Positions 13,838 through 21,380 of a stretch of DNA of 22,633 bases are shown here, piece after piece; the stretch's first letter is position 1; each line of letters begins with the position of its first letter. The notes below the pieces were generated by a model that was not told where the DNA came from, made no database searches, and saw nothing but the letters and a program-made list of their open reading frames with translations. The stretch spans positions 1 to 22,633 of the forward strand of contig JBBEDS010000015.1 of assembly GCA_040881175.1 (NCBI GenBank), given 5' to 3'. Source of the DNA: JBBEDS01 sp040881175 (GTDB taxonomy: Bacteria > Patescibacteriota > Minisyncoccia > 2-02-FULL-40-12 > IGHO2-01-FULL-4-A). A program made the translations under genes and the position numbers.

Positions 13838-14219
13838 AAGCTTGGCAAATCTATAAGCCGAATTCTGTGTTTGTGTGATTATTTATCTGGGCCGGACATT
13901 ACTGAACGGCTCGAGCGAACTAACTTTTCGAACCCCGGAGGGAACGCTGTTCTTGCACCAGGCAGGGTTTAGCACGCATCCATGTCACCATGGAGCGATC
14001 CCGTTCGGGAACTTTTCACCCGTGGCCATTATTCATGGCTCGGAATAGTCTCTGTGCCACTTTCCCTAAACTTTAATTCGATACTCTTCTCTTAAGAGGA
14101 AGAACCTCGAATCTTATATTTGGTGGCCGTTAGCCACTGCCTGCTTCCTGTAAACAGGGGTGTTCGGACTTTCCTCTATCCGCTTCTGGCGGACAGCAAT
14201 CACCCAATTTACCAAGCTT
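13838..14219 (-). ncRNA. rnpB: RNase P RNA (M1 RNA)
   Basis: The catalytic RNA that trims tRNA 5' leaders, about 382 nt. The ends pair as helix P1 (AAGCTTGG with CCAAGCTT, extended by AT-rich pairs). The universally conserved blocks are present: GAGGAAAGTCCGAACACC near the 5' end, AAAGTGGCACAGAGAC and GCTAAACCCTGCCTGGTGCAAG in the middle, and ACAGAATTCGGCTTATAG near the 3' end. The layout suggests the bacterial A type. It fills the gap between rnhA and the sugar transferase gene. Confidence 0.97.
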
Positions 14220-14224
14220 TTTTA

Positions 14225-14253
14225 ATTATACAATAAATGAGCACTAAAGTCAA
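14225..14253 (-). promoter_or_regulatory. Near-consensus sigma70 promoter of rnpB
   Basis: TTGACT (14248-14253), 17 nt, TATAAT (14225-14230), then an A-rich start region 5-7 nt before the P1 helix. The -35 overlaps the rnhA stop codon. It is the best promoter in the window and shows that this organism uses a conventional housekeeping consensus. Confidence 0.9.
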
Positions 14254-14684
14254 AGTAGTTTATTCAACTCCTTGTCTAACGCTGCATTTACCAACCTGTC
14301 AGCACCATGATTATCTTCCCTGGGTATGTGCTTGAATGTTAGCTCTCCAAAATCTATCTTCAAATTCCAAATCTCTATGAAAAACTGCTGGATATTCTTA
14401 TCCATTATTTTATATTGCCCATTGATTTGCCTCTCGACTAATTCACTATCGACATGTATTTCGACTTTGGCTTCGGCGGCCTTCCCCTTGCCGATAAGCG
14501 ACTTCAGTTTTTTCAAAGCAAAAATTACAGCTTTGTACTCGGCTACATTATTGGTAGCTTCTCCGATATATTCGTTATATTCTTTTTTCGCTCCATCATG
14601 AAGCTCTATAACCACGCCTATAGCCGCCGGGCCCGGATTGCCCCTTGATCCGCCGTCGGTATGAATTAGATACTTTTTATCCAT
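14250..14684 (-). CDS. rnhA: Ribonuclease HI family protein
   Basis: It cuts the RNA strand of RNA-DNA hybrids. The 144-residue protein has the four acidic catalytic residues D10 (HTDGGSRGNPGPA), E49 (NVAEYKA), D79 (HVDSELVERQ) and D129 (NHGADRLVN). The GxRGNPGP opening and the missing basic handle region fit the archaeal/YpdQ-like type I group. It overlaps the DHH gene stop by 8 bp and ends the GT2-to-rnhA run; no terminator is seen before the rnpB promoter. Confidence 0.93.
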   Translation of the reverse strand: MDKKYLIHTDGGSRGNPGPAAIGVVIELHDGAKKEYNEYIGEATNNVAEYKAVIFALKKLKSLIGKGKAAEAKVEIHVDSELVERQINGQYKIMDKNIQQFFIEIWNLKIDFGELTFKHIPREDNHGADRLVNAALDKELNKLL

Positions 14685-15633
14685 TTTTATTTAAATATTT
14701 TATTATATCCTTAATATTCTTCAGGATCGTCTGCTTGGATTTTTTCTCAAACCCTCCGACATTCTTATGTCCACCTCCTCCATATTTGGACAGTAACTTC
14801 CCAATATGCACATCGCCTACTTTTCTTTTAACCCAATGGTTCCTACCTACGCTAACATGGAAAAATCCATCATGCCAATTAAGTAATACGGACCAAGAAA
14901 CTTCTGGGTGAGTTAAATAGCCCATGTAATGGGAGACTGGAAACTCAGTTTTGGTTGAATCGATGAGAATAACCTTATTATGTACCTCGGAAAAGTCATT
15001 AAACGTTTTCAACGACTTCAGTGTTCGCTCCCGATTCTTTTTGATTATTTTATCAAACCGTGGCGCCTTTACAGCCTCTGCCAAAGATAGGGCTGATAGC
15101 TTCTCAACCAAATGCTTGAAAAAGGATGCTGGGCCATATCGTATTGCATGCTCCCTCAGAATCAAAGATAGTTTTCTTGCCGGGCTATCTGCTATGACCG
15201 CTTGTCTAGCGGAGGCATAAACTCCTCCGTCAATTTTGTCAGCCCAACGAACTAAGTCAGCTATGTGTTTCGGCGGTTTATACTTATACTCCTTCTTCAA
15301 ATGTCGAAGCACAGTACCACAGCAAGATTTGAGTTCCGGGTCGAAATAATGTGTCTCGTCATTCTTGTATTCTTTTCTCCACTCTTCCTTGATAAAAGAT
15401 GTCGTGTGGTGATCAAACCACCAGGTCACTTTGGGGTGATACAAGAAATCTACAATAATGGATGGCTGTTTTAATTTAAAATTGGGCCAGTTCTCTTTCA
15501 GCCCAACCGCATAATCTATCGGGTTATACGAGGCCAATCCGCCACCATGCTTTTTAAAAAAATTGAGTAAAACGGCCGCTGACGTCACGCCATCAAAGTC
15601 ATTATGAAAATATATGTGATATTTTTTACTCAT
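14677..15633 (-). CDS. DHH/DHHA1 family phosphoesterase
   Basis: A 318-residue predicted metal-dependent phosphoesterase. Motifs in order: HNDFDGVTSAA (about 9-19), IVDFLYHP, WFDHHTTS (the DHH motif, near 72-79), and in the C-terminal DHHA1 part KYGGGGHKNVGGF, the substrate-binding GGGH motif. This resembles nanoRNase/pAp phosphatase or cyclic dinucleotide phosphodiesterase relatives, but the substrate cannot be assigned. I prefer ATG 15633 to a TTG at 15642; it overlaps the pgk stop by 8 bp. The rnhA gene follows with an 8-bp overlap, so two nucleic-acid-cleaving enzymes are coupled. Confidence 0.88.
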   Translation of the reverse strand: MSKKYHIYFHNDFDGVTSAAVLLNFFKKHGGGLASYNPIDYAVGLKENWPNFKLKQPSIIVDFLYHPKVTWWFDHHTTSFIKEEWRKEYKNDETHYFDPELKSCCGTVLRHLKKEYKYKPPKHIADLVRWADKIDGGVYASARQAVIADSPARKLSLILREHAIRYGPASFFKHLVEKLSALSLAEAVKAPRFDKIIKKNRERTLKSLKTFNDFSEVHNKVILIDSTKTEFPVSHYMGYLTHPEVSWSVLLNWHDGFFHVSVGRNHWVKRKVGDVHIGKLLSKYGGGGHKNVGGFEKKSKQTILKNIKDIIKYLNKNG

Positions 15634-16759
15634 AGTATCCAAGAGCCTTTAGTCCCGGCAGCTCCATGCCAGCCAGAAAATCCAACATTGCCCCACCGCC
15701 AGTTGAGGTAAAACTAATCTTATCTAACAATCCGAGCTTCTCTAGCGCCTCGACAGTCTCACCGCCCCCAACAATTGAGTGCTTGGCTGACGCCACGGCT
15801 TTAGCAACCACATTAGTACCGGCAGAAAATTCTTCTACCTCAAAAAGGCCCATCGGACCATTCCAGATTACAATCTTTGCTTTCGAGATAATCTCGGCAA
15901 ATTTTTTAGCTGTTTCCGGGCCGATGTCTACCATGTAAGAGCCTTCGGATATATCTTCTACAGGAGAGGCTTTAGATTTTGTTTTGCCGCTCTTATCTTC
16001 AGTCACCACTACATCCTCCGGCAATATTATCTTATCACTTTGAACATCAGGCGATACTTCACCGCTGACTAGAGAAGAACCAACATTAATTCCTCGAGCC
16101 TGAAATAAGTCATTAGAAAGAGCTCCGCCGACCAATATTTTCTCGGCTTTATTAATAAAATTTTTAATTACCGGCAGTTTGGTAGAAATCTTAGCCCCGC
16201 CCATGACAAGTATCTTACCGTCCATTGGAGTATCCATGGCAAGCGAGAGTCCTTCAACTTCTTTTTTGACAAGAAAGCCGGCATAGGCTGGCAGGTGGTT
16301 CACGATTGCAGAAACTGAGGCATGCTCGCGATGAGAAACAGCAAAGGCATCATTAACATACAGGTCAAAGCCGTCAGCCAACTCTTTTGCAAAACCGTCG
16401 TCATTTTCAACTTCTCTCTGGTCCTGCCTTACGTTGTCCAAAAGCATAACGCAGCATTCTCTGAAGAGGATGTCCATGGATTTCCACCCTGACATCGGCA
16501 AAAGAGTTAAGGTCTGATTCAAACTAACACCTATCTGCTCGACAATAGAACCAAAGCCATCAAGGTCGTTGATATGGCTTACGAGTAGAACTCTGGCTCC
16601 ATTTCTAACTAGATAGTCGACAGTTTCCTTATGAGATCTAATTCTAAGGTCGTTACTTATGAGTTTACCGCCCTCGACTGGCACATTAAAATCCACGCGA
16701 AGCAAAACTTTTTTGCCATCAAGATCTTTTTTACCAAGCCGATCAATGGTCTTCATCAT
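15626..16759 (-). CDS. pgk: Phosphoglycerate kinase
   Basis: It makes ATP from 1,3-bisphosphoglycerate in glycolysis. The 377 residues are close to the bacterial norm of about 390. N-domain motifs are LLRVDFNVPV (substrate binding) and DLYVNDAFAVSHREHASV; C-domain motifs are GGAKISTKLPVIKNF, WNGPMGLFE and the nucleotide-binding GGGETVEAL and STGGGAMLDFLAG. The ATG at 16759 overlaps the tpiA stop by 4 bp; the next codon is also ATG. Confidence 0.97.
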   Translation of the reverse strand: MMKTIDRLGKKDLDGKKVLLRVDFNVPVEGGKLISNDLRIRSHKETVDYLVRNGARVLLVSHINDLDGFGSIVEQIGVSLNQTLTLLPMSGWKSMDILFRECCVMLLDNVRQDQREVENDDGFAKELADGFDLYVNDAFAVSHREHASVSAIVNHLPAYAGFLVKKEVEGLSLAMDTPMDGKILVMGGAKISTKLPVIKNFINKAEKILVGGALSNDLFQARGINVGSSLVSGEVSPDVQSDKIILPEDVVVTEDKSGKTKSKASPVEDISEGSYMVDIGPETAKKFAEIISKAKIVIWNGPMGLFEVEEFSAGTNVVAKAVASAKHSIVGGGETVEALEKLGLLDKISFTSTGGGAMLDFLAGMELPGLKALGYYE

Positions 16760-17499
16760 ATTTCCGAAACTATTTTTAGAATATGCATGAACTCTTCTTT
16801 GCGAAGACTCGCTCCCCCGATAACACCACCTCCGACATCTTCATGTTTTAGAAAATCAACGACATTATTTTCATTAACGCTTCCGCCGTAAAGTACCGGT
16901 CCGTAGTCCAACTGAAACTTTTCTGAAATTATTTTTTTGATCATTCTGACTGCTTCAAGAGTCTTCTTGGGCGTATCAGCCTCGGCATTATCACTCGTAC
17001 TTATGGCCCAAACTGGTTCGTAAGCAATCAGGACTTTTGATATCTCCTCCTTAGATAGGCCCGCCAAGTCAACAGAAAGTTGTTGTTCTAATACTTTTCC
17101 CTTATCATCTTCGCGGCTTCTCTCACCGACCAAAAGTATCGGTGCAACATCCGCCCTAATTGCCGCTTTGATTTTCTTGTTTATCACTTCATCGCTCTCG
17201 CCGACAACATACCTTCTGTCTGAATGCCCGATAAGAACATGCGCAACTCCAAAATTCTTCAGCATCTCGATTGATATCTCCCCGGTAAATGCCCCTCTTT
17301 CTTCCCAAAAAATATCCTGAGCCCCAAGGTGTTTATTGTCGATCTTTGCTAGTTCCTCTATAAAAACAAATGGGGGGCAAATTACAGTATTAACATTGGG
17401 GTGCGCTAACGCACCTGCTATTTCAGCACTAAATAATTCTTTTGCCTCTTCAAGAGTCTGGGGATTCATTTTCCAGTTTGCAATGATTTTTTTATCCAT
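16756..17499 (-). CDS. tpiA: Triosephosphate isomerase
   Basis: It interconverts dihydroxyacetone phosphate and glyceraldehyde-3-phosphate. The 247-residue barrel has N8/K10 (ANWKMN), catalytic H92, catalytic E161 (AYEPVWAI) and the phosphate-binding YGGSVNENN. Two departures stand out: the usual GHSERR is GHSDRR, so the conserved Glu after the catalytic His-Ser is Asp94, and loop 6 after VWAI reads STSDNAEAD rather than a GTG-type hinge. The enzyme is probably active but possibly slower. It overlaps the DedA gene stop by 8 bp. Confidence 0.96.
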   Translation of the reverse strand: MDKKIIANWKMNPQTLEEAKELFSAEIAGALAHPNVNTVICPPFVFIEELAKIDNKHLGAQDIFWEERGAFTGEISIEMLKNFGVAHVLIGHSDRRYVVGESDEVINKKIKAAIRADVAPILLVGERSREDDKGKVLEQQLSVDLAGLSKEEISKVLIAYEPVWAISTSDNAEADTPKKTLEAVRMIKKIISEKFQLDYGPVLYGGSVNENNVVDFLKHEDVGGGVIGGASLRKEEFMHILKIVSEI

Positions 17500-18124
17500 C
17501 GTTCAAAACGTGCTTACCTTTACGATGTCTGTAGATATACCAGATAATAGCGGCAGCTACGGCACCGATAAATAAGAGGTCAATATCTTTGGTATAGCGC
17601 TGAATTAGATCATAGTTTTCCCCGGTCTTGTAGCCGGCAAAGACGAATATGAAACTCCAGGGCAAGGAACCGACTATGCTAAAGAGTATAAATTTAACAA
17701 AGTTCATTTTAGCAATACCGGCTGGGATTGGAATTAGGGAACGCACTATGGGCAAAAACCTGCTAAAAAGAACTAGCTTGCCTCCGTGTTTGGAGAATAG
17801 CTGATCGGCATAGTCCAACTCGTGTTTTTTTATTAAAACGTACTTGCCGTATTTCTCGACGAGCCAGCGGCCACCTTTCAAAGATACCCAGAAAAGCACG
17901 AGATCGCCGATCAGGCCACCAAAGGTGACTATAACCATTACCCACCAAATATTAAATGTACCCTGCTGGGATAAGAAACCGAAAAAGGGCAGTACTGCTT
18001 CGGCCGGCACCAAAATAACCGCCACCCTATCTAAGAACGATAAAAAAAGAACGGCCCAATAGCCACCGGCGGATATTATATCAACGGCCCACTGGCCTAC
18101 CAAGCCGACAAATTCAAGTACCAT
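17492..18124 (-). CDS. DedA family (VTT/SNARE-associated) membrane protein
   Basis: A 210-residue polytopic membrane protein. Hydrophobic segments are visible at about 20-50, 58-82, 135-165 and 178-198. The conserved PAEAVLPFFGFL-type re-entrant region, GDLVLFWVSLKGG and the FSRFLPIVRSLIPIPAG motif define the family. Members are proposed to recycle undecaprenyl phosphate or flip lipids, which would suit a neighbourhood of lipid-linked glycosyltransferases. It begins 2 nt after the galT stop. Confidence 0.92.
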   Translation of the reverse strand: MVLEFVGLVGQWAVDIISAGGYWAVLFLSFLDRVAVILVPAEAVLPFFGFLSQQGTFNIWWVMVIVTFGGLIGDLVLFWVSLKGGRWLVEKYGKYVLIKKHELDYADQLFSKHGGKLVLFSRFLPIVRSLIPIPAGIAKMNFVKFILFSIVGSLPWSFIFVFAGYKTGENYDLIQRYTKDIDLLFIGAVAAAIIWYIYRHRKGKHVLNDG

Positions 18125-18126
18125 AG

Positions 18127-19125
18127 TTAAATCTTGGCCTCCTTAAACTCTTTAGCAGCCTCGTCCGGGTCAACCACATTTACGTCAACGCCACTGCCAA
18201 GCTCAAAAGCTCCAATCATAGATATTCTGGGAATTATCTCGATGTGCCAGGTATAGAATTCGTGAGCATGGCTCGCAGCGATAGGAGCAGTGTGAATAAA
18301 AAAGTTATAATCAGGATCATCCAGGGCAACAAATACTTTTTTCAAAGTTACATGTAGAGCCTCGCTCAAGGCAGGCATAAGCTCCTCCGGCATCTGTTCA
18401 AAATGAGCTCGGCTTTCTTTAGGAAATATTCTAATTTCATAAGGAGTCTTAGAAACGAACGGACAAAAAACGATAAAATGCTTATTTTCAAAGACAATTC
18501 TTTTTTTCTCTTTAACTTCCCACTCAATCATGGCGTCATATACTCTCTTGCCATTCTCTTTATAAAATTTATCTGCACCACCAATACTCCTTTTAACATC
18601 GGGTGGTAAAATTGGAATCGACATTATCTGCGAATGTGGATGCTCGATTGATGCCCCGGACCCTGGTCCATGATTGTGAAAAATCAAAACATATTTCATC
18701 GAGCCATGGTCATATATCGAGATATACCTTTCCTGATAAGTTCTCAAAATCTGGGCAACCTCTCTTTGCTCAAGCTGACCTAGGTCTTTGTCGTGATCTT
18801 TAAAAACCAAGACCTCGTGACGGCCAAGACCTTCGGTTACCTTAAATGGGCCCGACTTTGAAGACTTTGGGTTCATTCCTTCTAGTACGGCAGGAAATTT
18901 ATTCTTTATGGCCTTGATGGCCCAGTCGGTTTTTTCCTGATTTTGGTACGTAGCCAAGACCTCGTTGCCTGATTTTTCCGGATCCTCAAAAGGACACTTG
19001 TCTTTTGTTGTTTTCTGCTCTTCGCCTTGATCTTTGAACTGACTATGCCTCTTAGCACGGCCGGTTGCCAACAAGACCCATTCACCGGATACAAGATCTT
19101 CTCTAAATTCGTTTATTATGCTCAT
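18127..19125 (-). CDS. galT: Galactose-1-phosphate uridylyltransferase-type protein (HIT superfamily)
   Basis: It swaps UMP between UDP-glucose and galactose-1-phosphate through a uridylyl-histidine. From ATG 19125 the protein has 332 residues, opening MSIINEFREDLVSGEWVLLATGRAKRH like the family. The active site is EHPHSQ (H162-P-H164-S-Q166), H164 being the nucleophile by homology. The structural metal site seems to keep C44, H111 and H162, while the second Cys of the usual CxxC is Glu47. A GTG at 19155, overlapping the GT2 gene, is an alternative start. Sugar specificity is not certain; relatives act on other sugar phosphates. Confidence 0.9.
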   Translation of the reverse strand: MSIINEFREDLVSGEWVLLATGRAKRHSQFKDQGEEQKTTKDKCPFEDPEKSGNEVLATYQNQEKTDWAIKAIKNKFPAVLEGMNPKSSKSGPFKVTEGLGRHEVLVFKDHDKDLGQLEQREVAQILRTYQERYISIYDHGSMKYVLIFHNHGPGSGASIEHPHSQIMSIPILPPDVKRSIGGADKFYKENGKRVYDAMIEWEVKEKKRIVFENKHFIVFCPFVSKTPYEIRIFPKESRAHFEQMPEELMPALSEALHVTLKKVFVALDDPDYNFFIHTAPIAASHAHEFYTWHIEIIPRISMIGAFELGSGVDVNVVDPDEAAKEFKEAKI

Positions 19126-19133
19126 GTATAAAT

Positions 19134-19850
19134 TTATTTGTATCTCCCTCCCCACAGATTTAATCTGACCTGAATGACCTCAAAAAGCATTTTGATCATA
19201 CCCCTCAGTTTCACATGGCTCTCAGCATCATTAATCCATTTAATCGGAGATTCTTTTATCTTAAAACCAAACTTCTTGGCTAGAGCTAACACTTCAACGT
19301 CAAAGGCCCATCTAAAAATTGTTTGCTTGGGGAATAGCGTCTCGGTGGCCCTTTTAGAAAAGGCCTTGAACCCGGCCTGTGAATCTGTCACGCCAAGCGG
19401 CACAAGAATGTGGACTATCAATCTGAACACGCCTCCCAGGAAATCTCTTATCCAAGACTGTTTAACTGCTATGTCTGAGCCCTTTGTTCTCCTCGAACCT
19501 ATGACAATATCATAGCCCTGGTTGAAGTAAGGAATGAAACCCTCAACCTGATCGACGGTGGTAGAGTTATCTGCGTCCATAAAAAGACGGATGTCACCGT
19601 TAGCTTTTAGCATGCCTTGCTTAACCACCCAGCCCTTGCCGTGGTTGTCTTTGTTATCAACCAGATCAAGGCCTTTGATTTTGGACTTTAGGCTGTTAAC
19701 TACCTCGGCGGTCTTGTCTTTTGAACCATCGTTAACTACCAGTATCTCGTAATCGTATGATTGCTTAGAAAGATACTCATCAATGGACAAAAGCGTCTTT
19801 TCTATTCTCTTTTCCTCGTTATATGCGGGGATTATGATGGATAAATGCAT
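19134..19850 (-). CDS. GT2 glycosyltransferase, dolichyl-phosphate glucosyl/mannosyltransferase-like
   Basis: A 238-residue GT-A enzyme that likely charges polyprenyl phosphate with a hexose. The opening is LSIIIPAYNEEKRIEKTL, the nucleotide-binding block is VVNDGSKDKTAEV and NHGKGWVVKQGM, and the metal site is DAD (92-94) in FMDADNSTT. GVTDSQAGFKAFSKRA and FRWAFDVEVLALAKKFG are typical of the ALG5/DPM1-like group. There is no C-terminal membrane segment. It is the first gene of its run, preceded by the map terminator and its own extended -10. Confidence 0.93.
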   Translation of the reverse strand: MHLSIIIPAYNEEKRIEKTLLSIDEYLSKQSYDYEILVVNDGSKDKTAEVVNSLKSKIKGLDLVDNKDNHGKGWVVKQGMLKANGDIRLFMDADNSTTVDQVEGFIPYFNQGYDIVIGSRRTKGSDIAVKQSWIRDFLGGVFRLIVHILVPLGVTDSQAGFKAFSKRATETLFPKQTIFRWAFDVEVLALAKKFGFKIKESPIKWINDAESHVKLRGMIKMLFEVIQVRLNLWGGRYK

Positions 19851-19856
19851 AAGGAT

Positions 19857-19865
19857 ATAATAGCA
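19857..19865 (-). promoter_or_regulatory. Extended -10 promoter of the GT2-to-rnhA operon
   Basis: TGCTATTAT on the minus strand, 6 nt before the ATG at 19850. No Shine-Dalgarno fits, so the first mRNA codon is probably the start codon. Confidence 0.55.
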
Positions 19866-19876
19866 AAATTAAGAAA

Positions 19877-19896
19877 TCCTGACTATTTAGTCAGGA
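19877..19896 (-). terminator. Terminator overlapping the map stop codon
   Basis: On the minus strand TCCTGACTA-AA-TAGTCAGGA, a perfect inverted repeat, is followed by TTTCTTAATTTT. The map TAA at 19883-19885 lies inside the hairpin, so the secY/adk/map transcript ends immediately at the end of the reading frame. Confidence 0.85.
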
Positions 19897-20653
19897 CAAC
19901 TGGTCCGCCAGATGTTATGGCCACAGTATGCTCAAAATGGGCAGCCCGAGAACCGTCTTTAGTGCGATAGGTAAAGTTATCCTTTCCTCCGACTAGGCGC
20001 CAATCGCCCATGGTAACCATGGGCTCAATAGCGATTACCATTCCTTCCTTAAGTTTTGGCCCCTCGCTACCGGAACCAAAATTTGGCACATGAGGTTCTT
20101 CGTGAAGACTCTTGCCCACACCATGGCCTACTAATTCTCTAACAACGCCAAAACCGGCCGTCTCAACTATTGCCTGAACGGCGCTACCGATCATTCCTAC
20201 AGGATTGCCTGGCTTGGCATTTTTAATCCCGGCGCTTAGCGCGGCTTTGGTAGTCTCAAGCAAGTGATTTAGCTCAGGGTTCTTTTTTACCCACTCTGTG
20301 TATGATAATGACCCCAGAACTGGAATAGTAACTGCGTGATCAAGGTTAAATCCTTTATATACTATGCCCATGTCTAAACTCACTAACTCACCTTCTTTTA
20401 AAACACGTTCAGAAGGCACGCAGTGAACCACTTCGTCATCGACTGACGTGCACAAGGCCGCCGGATACCCGCCGTAACCAAGAAAGCCGGATTTAACGTT
20501 ATAAAACAAAACAAGCTCGCGGGCGAGCTTATCCAATTCCTTGGTTGTAATGCCGGGCCTTACTTCCTGAGCAATCTTTTTGAGAATTACAGCGAGTATC
20601 TTGCCGCCTTCCTGCATTACTTTTATCTCAGCTTTTGTTTTAAGATGAATCAT
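19883..20653 (-). CDS. map: Methionine aminopeptidase, type I
   Basis: It removes the initiator Met from nascent proteins. The 256-residue protein has all five metal ligands: D94 (SLDMG), D105 (LDHAVT), H177 (GHGVG), E210 (IAIEPMV) and E241 (HFEHTVAIT). The substrate His is at 77 (VVHCVP) and a second conserved His at 184 (HEEP). There is no N-terminal SH3/zinc extension. It overlaps the adk stop by 14 bp. secY-adk-map is the classic end of the spc ribosomal protein operon. Confidence 0.97.
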   Translation of the reverse strand: MIHLKTKAEIKVMQEGGKILAVILKKIAQEVRPGITTKELDKLARELVLFYNVKSGFLGYGGYPAALCTSVDDEVVHCVPSERVLKEGELVSLDMGIVYKGFNLDHAVTIPVLGSLSYTEWVKKNPELNHLLETTKAALSAGIKNAKPGNPVGMIGSAVQAIVETAGFGVVRELVGHGVGKSLHEEPHVPNFGSGSEGPKLKEGMVIAIEPMVTMGDWRLVGGKDNFTYRTKDGSRAAHFEHTVAITSGGPVVLTK

Positions 20654-21332
20654 CTTTAAAATACTTTAAAATATCTTCCGTTACTTTTTCAATTTTCTGC
20701 CCTCCATCTATTTCTATTGGACTATAGCCACGGTCTTTTAAATAATCTAAGACGGGAGCTGTCTCCTTCCAGAATACTCTATACCTCTCTTTGATTATCT
20801 CGGGCTTATCAAGCGCTCGAGTTATGATCGGAGATCCATCGCGCGGACAAACTGTTATATCTTTAAATCTCGCATCGTAATCACCACTGGGGATCGGGTG
20901 TCGGCTCCCCTGGCAAATTCGCCGATTTGAATTTCTCTTTATCGATTCTTCCTCACTCAGGGTTATATAGAAAACTCTAATGTTGTCCTTGCCGTACAAC
21001 TCCTCCAATACCGGAAGTACTATCTCACTCTCCACGACTGTGCGTAATGATCCGGATGTGACAACACCTCGTCCCTTTTCAGCCAACTCACGCATCTCTT
21101 CATTAAACCAACCGGCAAATAAAGTAGGGGTGGTGAGCCCTCCCTCTATCCAGGTCTTTTTTTCCTTCTGCATATCCGGATCATCAGGATCGGCGTTCTT
21201 AAATCTAGTCTCTATTATCTTAGAGGTCTCTACGTGCGCGAATCCGAATTTCTCCGCGATCATATCTGCTTGTGTGCCCTTTCCGGCTCCCGGTGGGCCG
21301 AAAAATATTACGACTTGTTTTTCCATAACCAT
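20640..21332 (-). CDS. adk: Adenylate kinase
   Basis: It balances ATP, ADP and AMP. The 230-residue protein has the P-loop GPPGAGKGTQ (about 12-21), an AMP-binding part with an Asp-rich insert (NADPDDPDMQ), and a LID with C-x4-H (CQGSRH) and C-x2-D (CPRD), which could form a Cys-His-Cys-Asp metal site. The ALDKPEIIKERYRVF stretch completes the family pattern. Two starts are possible: ATG 21332, 5 nt after an extended -10 (leaderless), or ATG 21326, with AAGGA just upstream. Confidence 0.94.
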   Translation of the reverse strand: MVMEKQVVIFFGPPGAGKGTQADMIAEKFGFAHVETSKIIETRFKNADPDDPDMQKEKKTWIEGGLTTPTLFAGWFNEEMRELAEKGRGVVTSGSLRTVVESEIVLPVLEELYGKDNIRVFYITLSEEESIKRNSNRRICQGSRHPIPSGDYDARFKDITVCPRDGSPIITRALDKPEIIKERYRVFWKETAPVLDYLKDRGYSPIEIDGGQKIEKVTEDILKYFKDDSS

Positions 21333-21337
21333 CCTTT

Positions 21338-21346
21338 ATTCTACCA
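21338..21346 (-). promoter_or_regulatory. Possible internal extended -10 promoter before adk
   Basis: TGGTAGAAT on the minus strand with TTTAAC about 18 nt upstream, in the 48-nt gap between secY and adk. It would let adk and map be transcribed apart from the ribosomal protein operon. Confidence 0.35.
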
Positions 21347-21380
21347 CGCTGCTAAATGAGAGTTAAATCAGAATACTAAA

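Noticed and set aside
13838..14219. Plus-strand frame across the RNase P RNA region (13688-13972) as a gene
   Set aside because: It overlaps a well-supported structured RNA and has no protein-like character.
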